From the NCBI GenBank assembly GCA_002720125.1, contig PBGQ01000045.1, forward strand, positions 1-21,412: a DNA stretch of 21,412 nt, in the 5' to 3' direction. Under the pieces are notes generated by a model. The model was not told the origin of the DNA. It ran no database searches and was given only the letters and a program-made list of their open reading frames with translations. The stretch comes from Rickettsiales bacterium. GTDB taxonomy: Bacteria; Pseudomonadota; Alphaproteobacteria; TMED109. Made by a program: the position numbers and the translations under genes. Numbering within the stretch: the first letter of the stretch is position 1; every line of letters starts with the position of its first letter. Of the stretch, positions 14,866-21,412 are shown piece after piece.

Positions 14866-16044
14866 ATGCCTGATTACATATTATCAACATACGCAAGAAT
14901 TAATTTGGAGTTTTCTCATGGTAGAGGTTCCTGGCTCTATACTAAGGATAATAAGAAATATTTAGATTTTGCAGCAGGAATAGCTGTTAACTTATTGGGT
15001 CACGCTAATCCATTTCTAATTAAGGCTTTAACCGAGCAAGCTCATAAGGTTTGGCACACATCAAATCTTTATAAAATAAAGGAACAAGAAAAATTAGCGG
15101 GGATGCTATGTAAAAATTCATTTGCTAATAAAGTATTTTTTTGCAATTCAGGAGCTGAAGCTACTGACGGCTTAGTAAAAATAATTAGAAAATACCATTA
15201 CTCTAGGGGCGACAAAAATAAAACAAAAATAATTGTTTTTGATAATGCCTTCCACGGGAGAACCTTAACAGGTATATTAGCCGGCTCTACTGAAAGCCAT
15301 AGGGAAGGGTTTTTACCTTACAGTAAAACTAATGGAGGCTTCATTCGTGTAAAATTCCAAAGTATAAATGAAGTTAAGAAGGCTATTAATTCAAAAGTAG
15401 CTGGAATATTTATTGAGCCTATTCAAGGAGAAGGAGGTATAAATGTAGCTAATATAAAATTTTTAAGTCAATTAAGGAAAGTTTGTAACGAAAATAAAAT
15501 ATTATTAGGTTTTGATGAAGTTCAGTCTGGCATAGGGAGGACAGGAAAAATGTTTGCTTACCAGTGGAGCAAAATTAAACCAGATATTCTTACTTCTGCA
15601 AAGGGTTTAGGCGGAGGGTTCCCAATAGGAGCCATTTTATTGAGCAATAAAATTGCAAAAGCAATCAAGCCCGGAGCACACGGCTCAACCTTTGGGGGAA
15701 ATCATTTAGCATGTGCTGTAGGACAATCAGTAATTAGCCAAATAGCTAAAAAGTCATTTTTGAAGAATGTTACACATAAAGGAGAATTACTTGCAAAAGG
15801 ATTAGAGGAAATTAGAGTTGTTCATAATACAAAAATAAATTCAATTCACGGAAAAGGCTTGATGTTGGGAATGAATTGTAAAATATCAAACCTAAAATTA
15901 AATGAAGAAGTTAGACATAGAGGATTGCTGTTAGTCCCCGCAGCGAACAATATACTAAGGATTTTACCGCCTTTAAATGTTACTATAAAAGAAATAAAAA
16001 AAGCCTTAGAAATAATTAATAATAGTTTGAAAGAAATAAATTGA
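14866..16044 (+). CDS. argD: Acetylornithine aminotransferase (class III PLP enzyme)
   Basis: It transfers the amino group from glutamate to N-acetylglutamate semialdehyde in arginine synthesis; some members also act in lysine synthesis. Numbering from ATG 14866 (392 residues), visible motifs are YLDFAAGIAVNLLGH (32-46), the phosphate-binding NSGAEA (94-99), the aromatic stacking site NAFHGRT (127-133), DEVQSGIGRTG (217-227) with the PLP-interacting Asp, and SAKGLGGGFPIGA (244-256) with the Schiff-base Lys246. An in-frame GTG three codons earlier (14857) is an alternative start. The ATG was preferred because neither has a Shine-Dalgarno and the N-terminus MPDYILSTYAR fits relatives. Its stop codon overlaps the argF start. 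Pairing with argF in one operon identifies it over other class III transaminases. Confidence 0.94.
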   Translation: MPDYILSTYARINLEFSHGRGSWLYTKDNKKYLDFAAGIAVNLLGHANPFLIKALTEQAHKVWHTSNLYKIKEQEKLAGMLCKNSFANKVFFCNSGAEATDGLVKIIRKYHYSRGDKNKTKIIVFDNAFHGRTLTGILAGSTESHREGFLPYSKTNGGFIRVKFQSINEVKKAINSKVAGIFIEPIQGEGGINVANIKFLSQLRKVCNENKILLGFDEVQSGIGRTGKMFAYQWSKIKPDILTSAKGLGGGFPIGAILLSNKIAKAIKPGAHGSTFGGNHLACAVGQSVISQIAKKSFLKNVTHKGELLAKGLEEIRVVHNTKINSIHGKGLMLGMNCKISNLKLNEEVRHRGLLLVPAANNILRILPPLNVTIKEIKKALEIINNSLKEIN

Positions 16045-16955
16045 GTAGAAACTTTTTAAATTTATCAGATATAAAAAAAACTGAGTTAAAAAAAATTCTT
16101 AAAAGAGGTATTTTTTTAAAAAAAAATAGGAAAAAGAGAAAAAAAATAGAAACTTTAGATAATATTAATCTCGCTATGATATTTGAAAAACCCTCTACTA
16201 GAACAAGGGTTTCATTTGAATTAGCTATTAAAGAATTAGGTGGAAGGTCTATAATTTTAGACGAGACTAATATGCATATTTCAAGGGGCGAAACTATTGC
16301 GGATACCGCAAGAGTTTTATCAAGATATTGTCAAATTATGATGATAAGAACTACTGATCATAAAAAGCTATTAGAGTATCATCAAAACGCAAATTTACCT
16401 ATAATTAATGGACTTAGTAATTTATCACATCCCTGTCAGATTCTGGCTGATTTAATGACTTTTGAAGAAAGAAAAGGAAATATAGAAAAGAAGACAATCA
16501 CTTGGCTTGGAGATGTTAATAACGTATTATATTCTTGGATAGAAGCCTCTCTTATCTTTAACTTTAAATTAAACATCGGATGCCCACTTGGATCAAATAT
16601 AACTAAAGACATAAAAAATTTAATGAATAAAAAAGTAAATAATATATTTATTTATAATGATCCTATTAAGGCTTCAATTGATACTGATTGTGTTGTAACT
16701 GATACATGGTTTTCAATGGGAAATAAAAGAAACAAGAAGAAGGCAGAAAAATTTTTTCCATTTCAGGTCAATAGTAAAATAATGAAAGTTACAAAAAAAA
16801 ACTCAGTCTTCATGCATTGCTTGCCTGCATCCAGAGGTGATGAAGTTACTTCAGAGGTAATTGATAATAAAGAAATTTCTTTAGTATGGGATGAAGCAGA
16901 GAATAGACTGCATATTCAAAAAGCAATATTAGAATGGTGTATGAAAAAAATATGA
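16041..16955 (+). CDS. argF: Ornithine carbamoyltransferase
   Basis: It makes citrulline from ornithine and carbamoyl phosphate in arginine synthesis, as a cytosolic trimer. The carbamoyl-phosphate motif FEKPSTRTRVSFE (48-60), HPCQ (130-133), the ornithine-loop DTWFSMG (221-227) and HCLPA (259-263) with the active-site Cys are all present. The 304-residue length is normal. The start is TTG 16041, which overlaps the argD stop as TTGA; the next ATG (residue 46) is too late because it would remove the first domain. An insertion of Lys/Arg-rich residues at 27-36 is a local quirk of the AT-rich genome. The stop overlaps the following lipoprotein start as ATGA. Confidence 0.95.
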   Translation: MSRNFLNLSDIKKTELKKILKRGIFLKKNRKKRKKIETLDNINLAMIFEKPSTRTRVSFELAIKELGGRSIILDETNMHISRGETIADTARVLSRYCQIMMIRTTDHKKLLEYHQNANLPIINGLSNLSHPCQILADLMTFEERKGNIEKKTITWLGDVNNVLYSWIEASLIFNFKLNIGCPLGSNITKDIKNLMNKKVNNIFIYNDPIKASIDTDCVVTDTWFSMGNKRNKKKAEKFFPFQVNSKIMKVTKKNSVFMHCLPASRGDEVTSEVIDNKEISLVWDEAENRLHIQKAILEWCMKKI

Positions 16956-17116
16956 GGAGAAAATATTTCTTTTTATTAATTTTTTTTTTATTTTCTGGCT
17001 GTTCACAAAATATAATAACTAATAAGGAAAAAGACTCGCCAATCAGTGGTGTTTTAAAACTTAATGTAGAAGAGTTAAATATAGTATTTGTAGAAAATGA
17101 ACAAAAAAAAAACTAG
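16952..17116 (+). CDS. Small lipoprotein, N-terminal fragment (frame broken by an A10 run)
   Basis: These 54 residues begin with a lipoprotein signal: Arg2, Arg3 and Lys4, a hydrophobic core (6-14), and the lipobox LFSGC with lipidated Cys17. Membrane anchoring, probably to the outer membrane, is expected. The start ATG 16952 overlaps the argF stop as ATGA; an in-frame ATG six codons earlier would spoil the signal. The frame runs into ten A residues (17103-17112) and stops at TAG directly after. The open frame that continues the protein begins at 17097 in the other phase. With nine As the two would join as one protein of about 195 residues. Such a lipoprotein resembles an alphaproteobacterial family of unknown function with an N-terminal lipobox, a central RW motif and a helical C-terminus. 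That family match is from memory and is tentative. Confidence 0.6.
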   Translation: MRRKYFFLLIFFLFSGCSQNIITNKEKDSPISGVLKLNVEELNIVFVENEQKKN

Positions 17117-17543
17117 TAATGAATTTCTGGACGAAAATATTTATCAAATAAAGAAAATTGCCATATCAAAGCTTAGACATTGGAGTTCTGTTCAATTTGC
17201 TGTCTTGGGTAAGAAAAATAAATCCACTCTTAGGATTATTATCCCAAATATAAAAGTTAAGGAAAAAGAGAAACCGAAGGGATTAAAAAAAATTTTGGCG
17301 AAAAAAAAAGAAACGTATCTTTTTAAGACTGACATTAATCTATTATTTATAACATCTGATGAAGTGAAAAAGAAATTAGATATTGTTGGAGAAATAGAAA
17401 TTATTTTAAAAGATGAATATAGTATTAATCAAAGAAAAAATAAGATAGAAAAATCCTTGAATTCTATAATAAAAGCGATAAGTGAAGAGATTAATAATCA
17501 ACTATCTAAAGATAATTATAGGTCACTGGTTTTGAGAAATTGA
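17097..17543 (+). CDS. C-terminal part of the split lipoprotein
   Basis: This 148-residue Lys-rich frame has no signal peptide or membrane segment. It begins at an ATG inside the end of the lipoprotein fragment, overlapping it by 20 bp. No Shine-Dalgarno is seen, so it may not be initiated on its own. The sequence reads naturally as the continuation: after the A run come SNEFLDENIYQIKKIAISKL and RHW, an alpha/beta middle (for example STLRIIIPNIKV, FKTDINLLFIT), and a long amphipathic helix near the end (KIEKSLNSIIKAISEEINNQ). This matches the middle and C-terminal half expected of a periplasmic lipoprotein. The conserved hydrophobic pattern over the whole length argues against random drift. 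It converges with lysK, 13 bp apart. Confidence 0.6.
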   Translation: MNKKKTSNEFLDENIYQIKKIAISKLRHWSSVQFAVLGKKNKSTLRIIIPNIKVKEKEKPKGLKKILAKKKETYLFKTDINLLFITSDEVKKKLDIVGEIEIILKDEYSINQRKNKIEKSLNSIIKAISEEINNQLSKDNYRSLVLRN

Positions 17544-17556
17544 TTCTTCTAGAAGT

Positions 17557-19089
17557 CTAATTACTTTTTCTTTTCCATAAATAAAAAAAAAATGAACCTA
17601 ATCTAGGTCCATTTTCTGAACCAAATAATACTTTGTATAGAGTTTTAAACCAAGTTCTTAATTCTTCGGGATAGACTTTTTTTCCATTTTCATAAATTAC
17701 TTTTTGGAAGTCTTCTGCTTCCATTTTCTTAGGTCCATCTTTTATGTCAGAAATTAGCTTTTTTAAAGCTTTTTTTTCTTTTTCATCAGGAATTTTTTTC
17801 TTAAGAGTTGGAAGTATAAAATCTTCAAAATAGGCAACAGCTAATTTAATCATATTTTTCATTAAATGCTCATTATCACTGTTTTCCTTTTCCTTAAGAT
17901 ACAGTTTTACAAACTTTAGAATAATGTTGTCGTCATTAGTATTTAAAGCAGTTACTAAATTTAGCAATGAAGAAAATTCTATAGGGTATACTTTTTTTGG
18001 AATCTTTCCTTGATGAATGTGCCATATTGGATTTTCAAAAATCTCAGCATCATCGCCAGAACTTATTTTGTCAAATAACTTTTTGTAATCATCCATACTA
18101 CGTGGAATGCAATCAAAATAAAGTCTTTTTGCCCTTTTTGGATTTTGATACATGAAAAATGATAGACTGTCTCTAGTCCCATATTTAGTCCACTCTTCTA
18201 TACTTAGCCCATTTCCTTTAGATTTAGAAATCTTTTCTCCTTTATCATCTAAGAATAATTCATAACTCATATTTTCTGGTACTTTATGAAAGATGAATTT
18301 TGCAATTTGTTTTGATAGTTCGAAAGAAGGTATTAGATCTTTCCCGTTCATTTCATAATCTATATCTAGAGCTGACCATCGCATAGCCCAATCTACTTTC
18401 CACTGTAATTTACAATTTCCTCCTGTTACCAGAGTCTCTATAAATTTATTATTTTCATTTTTATAAGCTATCAAACCATTTTTCTTGCTAATTATTTTGA
18501 TTGGAACTTGCAATGTTTTTCCGCTATCTTTGCTGATTGGCAAAAATGGTGAATAACTATTTCTTCTTTCTTTTCTTAAAGTTGGCAAGACAACATTTAT
18601 AATGCTTTCATAGTTATCAAGTACCTTCATTAAATATTTATCAAACTCACCAGATTTATATTTTGTAGTAGATGATATGAATTCATAATTAAAATCATAT
18701 TCATTCAGGAAATCCTTAAGTAAGGAATTATTTCTATCTGCATAAGATGAATACCTTCCAGTAAAATCAGGAATAGAGCTAAGTGGATAGTCTACAAATT
18801 TCTCTAATTTCTCTGGGAAGGGATAGTCATCGGGAACCTTTTTAAGCGCATCCATATCATCTGAAAAAGTAATAAGCCTAGTTTCAATATCGTACATTTG
18901 ATTAATAGCATTTTTAACCATATTTGTTCTTAACACTTCGGCAAATGTACCTATATGAGGAACACCTGACGGACCATAACCGGTTTCAAAATTAAGAGTA
19001 CTTTTTTTATTAGTACTTATTGTCTTAATTAATTTCCTAGCTTCTATAAAAGGCCAGGCTGTTATTTTTTTATAATCTCCTGTATTCAT
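17557..19089 (-). CDS. lysK: Lysyl-tRNA synthetase, class I
   Basis: It charges tRNA-Lys with lysine. The 510-residue protein is of the class I (archaeal/alphaproteobacterial) type, not the usual bacterial class II LysS. The HIGH-type motif is SGVPHIGTFAEV (41-52), and the KMSKS-type loop is GEKISKSKGNG (284-294). The C-terminal helical anticodon-binding domain (about 370-510) ends in WFKTLYKVLFGSENGPRLGSFFFYLW-like sequence typical of the family. Class I LysRS is a common lineage trait in alphaproteobacteria. ATG 19089 gives a normal N-terminus. The gene is 17 bp downstream of yciB on the same strand and ends 13 bp from the convergent lipoprotein frame. No clear terminator is visible between them. 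Confidence 0.96.
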   Translation of the reverse strand: MNTGDYKKITAWPFIEARKLIKTISTNKKSTLNFETGYGPSGVPHIGTFAEVLRTNMVKNAINQMYDIETRLITFSDDMDALKKVPDDYPFPEKLEKFVDYPLSSIPDFTGRYSSYADRNNSLLKDFLNEYDFNYEFISSTTKYKSGEFDKYLMKVLDNYESIINVVLPTLRKERRNSYSPFLPISKDSGKTLQVPIKIISKKNGLIAYKNENNKFIETLVTGGNCKLQWKVDWAMRWSALDIDYEMNGKDLIPSFELSKQIAKFIFHKVPENMSYELFLDDKGEKISKSKGNGLSIEEWTKYGTRDSLSFFMYQNPKRAKRLYFDCIPRSMDDYKKLFDKISSGDDAEIFENPIWHIHQGKIPKKVYPIEFSSLLNLVTALNTNDDNIILKFVKLYLKEKENSDNEHLMKNMIKLAVAYFEDFILPTLKKKIPDEKEKKALKKLISDIKDGPKKMEAEDFQKVIYENGKKVYPEELRTWFKTLYKVLFGSENGPRLGSFFFYLWKRKSN

Positions 19090-19106
19090 ATATACATAAA
19101 AGCTAT

Positions 19107-19646
19107 TTAATCATCCTTTGATGACTTTGTGATTAAAGGTAGTTGCAATAATGCAAATAATATTGATAAAGGCATAATACCAAATACTTTAAATGATACC
19201 CAAAAATCAGTAGTTTGGGTTCTCCAAACAATTTCATTTAGAAGGGCTAAAAAAATAAAAAAACAAGACCACCTAATTGTTAGTTTTATCCAAACATCAT
19301 CAGACAATTTGAAAGCAGTGCTCATAGCCATTTTAAGTAATAATTTATTAAACTTTAGACCTATGAGAAGTATGAATGCAAATACTATATTTATAATAGT
19401 AGGCTTCATTTTTATGAATCCGTCATCTTGAAAAAATAAAGTTAACCCACCAAAAAAAATTATGAATGTACCAGTTACTATGGGCATCCAGGGTATTTTT
19501 CTATCAATGGTCCAAGCTATGGGAATTGCTACAACAGAAGCTATCATAAAAAAAAGTGTAGCCTTGAATATACCATGATAGGAGTTAACTAAAAAAAAAA
19601 CTACTAATGGTGTTACTTCAAAAAAAAGTTTAATATAAGCTTTCAA
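19107..19646 (-). CDS. yciB: Septation protein A / inner-membrane protein YciB (IspZ)
   Basis: This 179-residue inner-membrane protein belongs to the YciB/IspZ family, linked to cell-envelope synthesis and division. Five to six hydrophobic helices are seen (about 9-24, 27-46, 53-71, 83-100, 122-142, 150-170). Family landmarks are the opening FFEVTPLVVFFLVN, IPWMPIVTGTFIIFFGGLTLFFQDD, the WIKLTIRW segment, NEIVWR, and the FKVFGIMPLSILFALLQLP end. The start is TTG at 19646-19644, which overlaps the ftsY stop as TTGA. It is chosen because a perfect AGGAGG (complement at 19653-19658) sits six bases before it. That strong site inside the end of ftsY suggests translation at least as high as the gene before it. 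Confidence 0.93.
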   Translation of the reverse strand: MKAYIKLFFEVTPLVVFFLVNSYHGIFKATLFFMIASVVAIPIAWTIDRKIPWMPIVTGTFIIFFGGLTLFFQDDGFIKMKPTIINIVFAFILLIGLKFNKLLLKMAMSTAFKLSDDVWIKLTIRWSCFFIFLALLNEIVWRTQTTDFWVSFKVFGIMPLSILFALLQLPLITKSSKDD

Positions 19647-20551
19647 AAGGTACCTCCTATACTATTACCAAGCAATGCATCTACAAAGTCATGTGCATTA
19701 AAATTAATTAAATCCTCTTTTTTTTCTCCAATGCCTATTGCATATATCGGAATTTTATATTTTCTCATGACGCCTATCAAGGAACCCCCCTTGGCACTGC
19801 CGTCGAGTTTGGTCATAATTATACCATCCAAGCCTACATACTGATTAAAAGTTTCTATCTGGGTGTAGGTGTTTTGTCCAATAGTTGAGTCTAAGACCAA
19901 CACCCTATCATGTGGAGCTTTTTCATCATTTTTTTCAAGTGTTCTTATGATTTTTTTTAATTCTTCCATCAACTCACTCTTATTGTGCAATCTTCCGGCA
20001 GTGTCAACAATTAAAAGTTCAGTTTTTTCATCCAAGGCTTTTTTATGTGCTTTAAATACTACAGATGAAGGATCTTCTAGATGGTTACCTTTTATAACCT
20101 CAACGCCTATTTTGCTTCCCCACTCATCCAATTGTTCTACAGCCGCTGCTCTAAATGTGTCTGCTGCAACAATCTGTACTTTTAAATTTTTTTCCTTTGC
20201 TTTATTTGCAATTTTGGCAATTGTTGTTGTTTTACCCGAGCCATTAACTCCAAAAACTAATATTACTTGGGGATAATAATTTTTTTTAAATTCTAGCTTA
20301 TTTTCAATATTTCCAAATTGCTCAATTAAAAACTTAGACACTTCTTTTTTTACTTCCGTTGGTAGAAACTTTTTTTTTCTAATATCAGATATTATTTGTT
20401 CTGTTAGTTCTACGCCTAAGTCAGAGGCAATTAATGCTTCTTCTAAATTCTCTAAGGAAACCACATCCAATTTTTTTGAATTAATTGCCTTTTTGATATT
20501 ATTAGAAGTCTTTTTAAAATTTTCTCCTAATTTAGTAAACCAACTTTTCAT
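19643..20551 (-). CDS. ftsY: Signal recognition particle receptor FtsY
   Basis: This SRP receptor GTPase delivers ribosome-nascent chains to the Sec translocon at the inner membrane. Domains are a short lipid-binding N-terminal helix (1-22), the N domain (30-85) and the GTPase G domain. Motifs are the P-loop GVNGSGKTTT (101-110), DTFRAAAVEQL (131-141), DTAGRLHN (183-190) and TKLDGSAKGG (247-256). The start is set at ATG 20551, two bases after the mtaB stop codon, giving 302 residues. An in-frame upstream extension to 20605 lies inside mtaB and lacks family similarity. The acidic A domain of E. coli FtsY is absent, as in many alphaproteobacteria. Its RNA partner lies at 10331-10424. Confidence 0.96.
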   Translation of the reverse strand: MKSWFTKLGENFKKTSNNIKKAINSKKLDVVSLENLEEALIASDLGVELTEQIISDIRKKKFLPTEVKKEVSKFLIEQFGNIENKLEFKKNYYPQVILVFGVNGSGKTTTIAKIANKAKEKNLKVQIVAADTFRAAAVEQLDEWGSKIGVEVIKGNHLEDPSSVVFKAHKKALDEKTELLIVDTAGRLHNKSELMEELKKIIRTLEKNDEKAPHDRVLVLDSTIGQNTYTQIETFNQYVGLDGIIMTKLDGSAKGGSLIGVMRKYKIPIYAIGIGEKKEDLINFNAHDFVDALLGNSIGGTF

Positions 20552-20552
20552 T

Positions 20553-21412
20553 TTAATATAATAATAATTCTTCTTTGTTGATATTTTTTGGTCCAAATTT
20601 AACAATACTTCCTTTACTTAGCGAGCTTACTTTAACGGGAAGATTATTTTCAGTTTTGCCTAGACCTTTTTCATTTTCAATTAAAATTCTATGTTCTTTG
20701 TTAGCAAAATAGCACAATGTTTCTAGAAAATTTTCTTTGCCCTGCTTTCTAAGTAGTTTAGCCCTTTGCCTTCTTGTTTCTAAAGGAATTTGAGGCATTC
20801 TTGCAGCTGCAGTTCCCTTTTTAGAGGAAAATGGAAAAACATGAAGATGAGATATTTTAAGCTCTTTTATAAGGTTAAAAGTGTTTAGGAACATTCGTTC
20901 AGTTTCTGTAGGAAATCCAGTTATAAAATCTCCACCGAATGTAACAGAAGGTGAAATCTTTCTAATTTTTTCTAAAAGCTTTAATATTTGACTTACGTTA
21001 TGCCTTCTTTTCATTCTTTTTAAGATCATATCATCTAACGATTGCAAGCTGAAATGGAAGTGAGGCATTAAACGTTCTTCATTAGCTATTAAGTGAATCA
21101 TCTTTTCATCGAACTCTGCTATATCTATTGAAGATAATCTGAGTCTTTCCAAGTTTTTATTTTCTCTTAAAATGTTTTCAACTAAATCACCCAATGTTAA
21201 GGCATCTTGAAAATCTTGACCCCAAGACGTAATATCTACGCCTGTAAGAATTATTTCCTTTACCCCTTTTTTAAGGCTATCAGAAATCTCCTTATTAATA
21301 GTAAAGGTCTTTTGGCTAATACTTTTTCCTCTACAGGAGGGAATAATACAAAAAGTGCATGAATGGTCACAACCATTTTGGATTTTAACAAACTTTCTAA
21401 CATTGGAATTTG
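20553..21412 (-). CDS. mtaB: tRNA t6A37 methylthiotransferase MtaB, C-terminal 285 residues (5' end outside window)
   Basis: This radical SAM enzyme adds a methylthio group to t6A at position 37 of certain tRNAs. The frame stays open to the right edge and holds the radical SAM cluster motif CDHSCTFCIIP with three cysteines. It is followed by LTGVDITSWG, close to the family LTGVDLTSYG. Also present are LRLSSIDIAEFDEKM, HFHFSLQSLDDMILKRMKRRH, GGDFITGFPTET, and HLHVFPFSSKKGTAAARM. A reduced C-terminal TRAM-like region ends at LLLY. The missing 5' part should carry the N-terminal UPF0004 domain with the auxiliary cluster. The internal Met at 21194 is not a real start. It lies just before ftsY with a one-base gap, an order common in alphaproteobacteria. 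Confidence 0.95.
   Translation of the reverse strand, partial: NSNVRKFVKIQNGCDHSCTFCIIPSCRGKSISQKTFTINKEISDSLKKGVKEIILTGVDITSWGQDFQDALTLGDLVENILRENKNLERLRLSSIDIAEFDEKMIHLIANEERLMPHFHFSLQSLDDMILKRMKRRHNVSQILKLLEKIRKISPSVTFGGDFITGFPTETERMFLNTFNLIKELKISHLHVFPFSSKKGTAAARMPQIPLETRRQRAKLLRKQGKENFLETLCYFANKEHRILIENEKGLGKTENNLPVKVSSLSKGSIVKFGPKNINKEELLLY

Noticed and set aside
17546..17555. CTTCTAGAAG palindrome between the lipoprotein frame and lysK
   Set aside because: A 10-bp self-complement with no proper loop and no adjacent T run; it does not make a convincing terminator.
19869..20276. 135-residue open frame on the plus strand opposite ftsY
   Set aside because: Antisense to the conserved FtsY GTPase domain, with Ser/Leu/Phe-rich reverse-strand composition and no ribosome site.
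20552..20605. Upstream in-frame extension of ftsY
   Set aside because: Lies inside the end of mtaB; the ATG at 20551 gives the usual FtsY beginning.
1..21412. tRNA genes, CRISPR arrays, insertion sequences or phage genes
   Set aside because: No cloverleaf, spaced direct repeats, transposase, integrase or terminal inverted repeats were seen; all gaps between genes are under 160 bp.

Overview
The window is a gene-dense, strongly AT-rich piece of bacterial chromosome. Gene content and order point to an alphaproteobacterium: a membrane-anchored cytochrome c divergent from kdsB-pheA, NADH pyrophosphatase, SRP RNA, dnaX-ybaB-recR, def-fmt, argD-argF, a class I lysyl-tRNA synthetase, and mtaB-ftsY-yciB. 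The low GC, very short intergenic gaps, start/stop overlaps and shortened proteins fit a streamlined free-living lineage of the SAR11/HIMB59 kind. That placement is inference from gene order and composition; no marker tree was possible. There is no rRNA, tRNA, CRISPR array or transposase.

Region 1 (1-7215) is a cell-surface region. It holds the 5' part of GDP-mannose 4,6-dehydratase (gmd, minus strand), a divergent O-antigen ligase/polymerase-like membrane protein with a large C-terminal soluble domain, and a secreted outer-membrane beta-barrel. Hairpin terminators follow both plus-strand genes. Convergent to them are a BT1-type MFS transporter and a ManC-type mannose-1-phosphate guanylyltransferase/isomerase. 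ManC makes GDP-mannose and Gmd consumes it, so the two ends of this region belong to one nucleotide-sugar route. The manC-transporter pair sits directly downstream of, and overlaps, a cytochrome c gene.

Region 2 (7205-10424) has the cytochrome c gene divergent from kdsB-pheA. The nudC-like Nudix gene is convergent with pheA and overlaps its 3' end by 156 bp. The SRP RNA gene follows, with an extended -10 promoter.

Region 3 (10434-17543) is a head-to-tail plus-strand block: dnaX, ybaB, recR, def, fmt, an ABC-2 permease, argD, argF, and a small lipoprotein gene that appears split by a one-base shift in an A10 run. dnaX carries an in-frame A AAA AAA slippery heptamer whose -1 product ends one codon later, which recalls the E. 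coli tau/gamma arrangement.

Region 4 (17557-21412) is a minus-strand block: mtaB (5' end outside the window), ftsY, yciB and lysK. mtaB-ftsY-yciB is tightly packed, and yciB starts at a TTG with a perfect AGGAGG.

I found no clear new multi-gene system. The strongest leads are the two poly-A recoding candidates (dnaX and the lipoprotein), the coding overlap of pheA and nudC, the covarying SRP RNA apical loop, and the ligase/beta-barrel pair.
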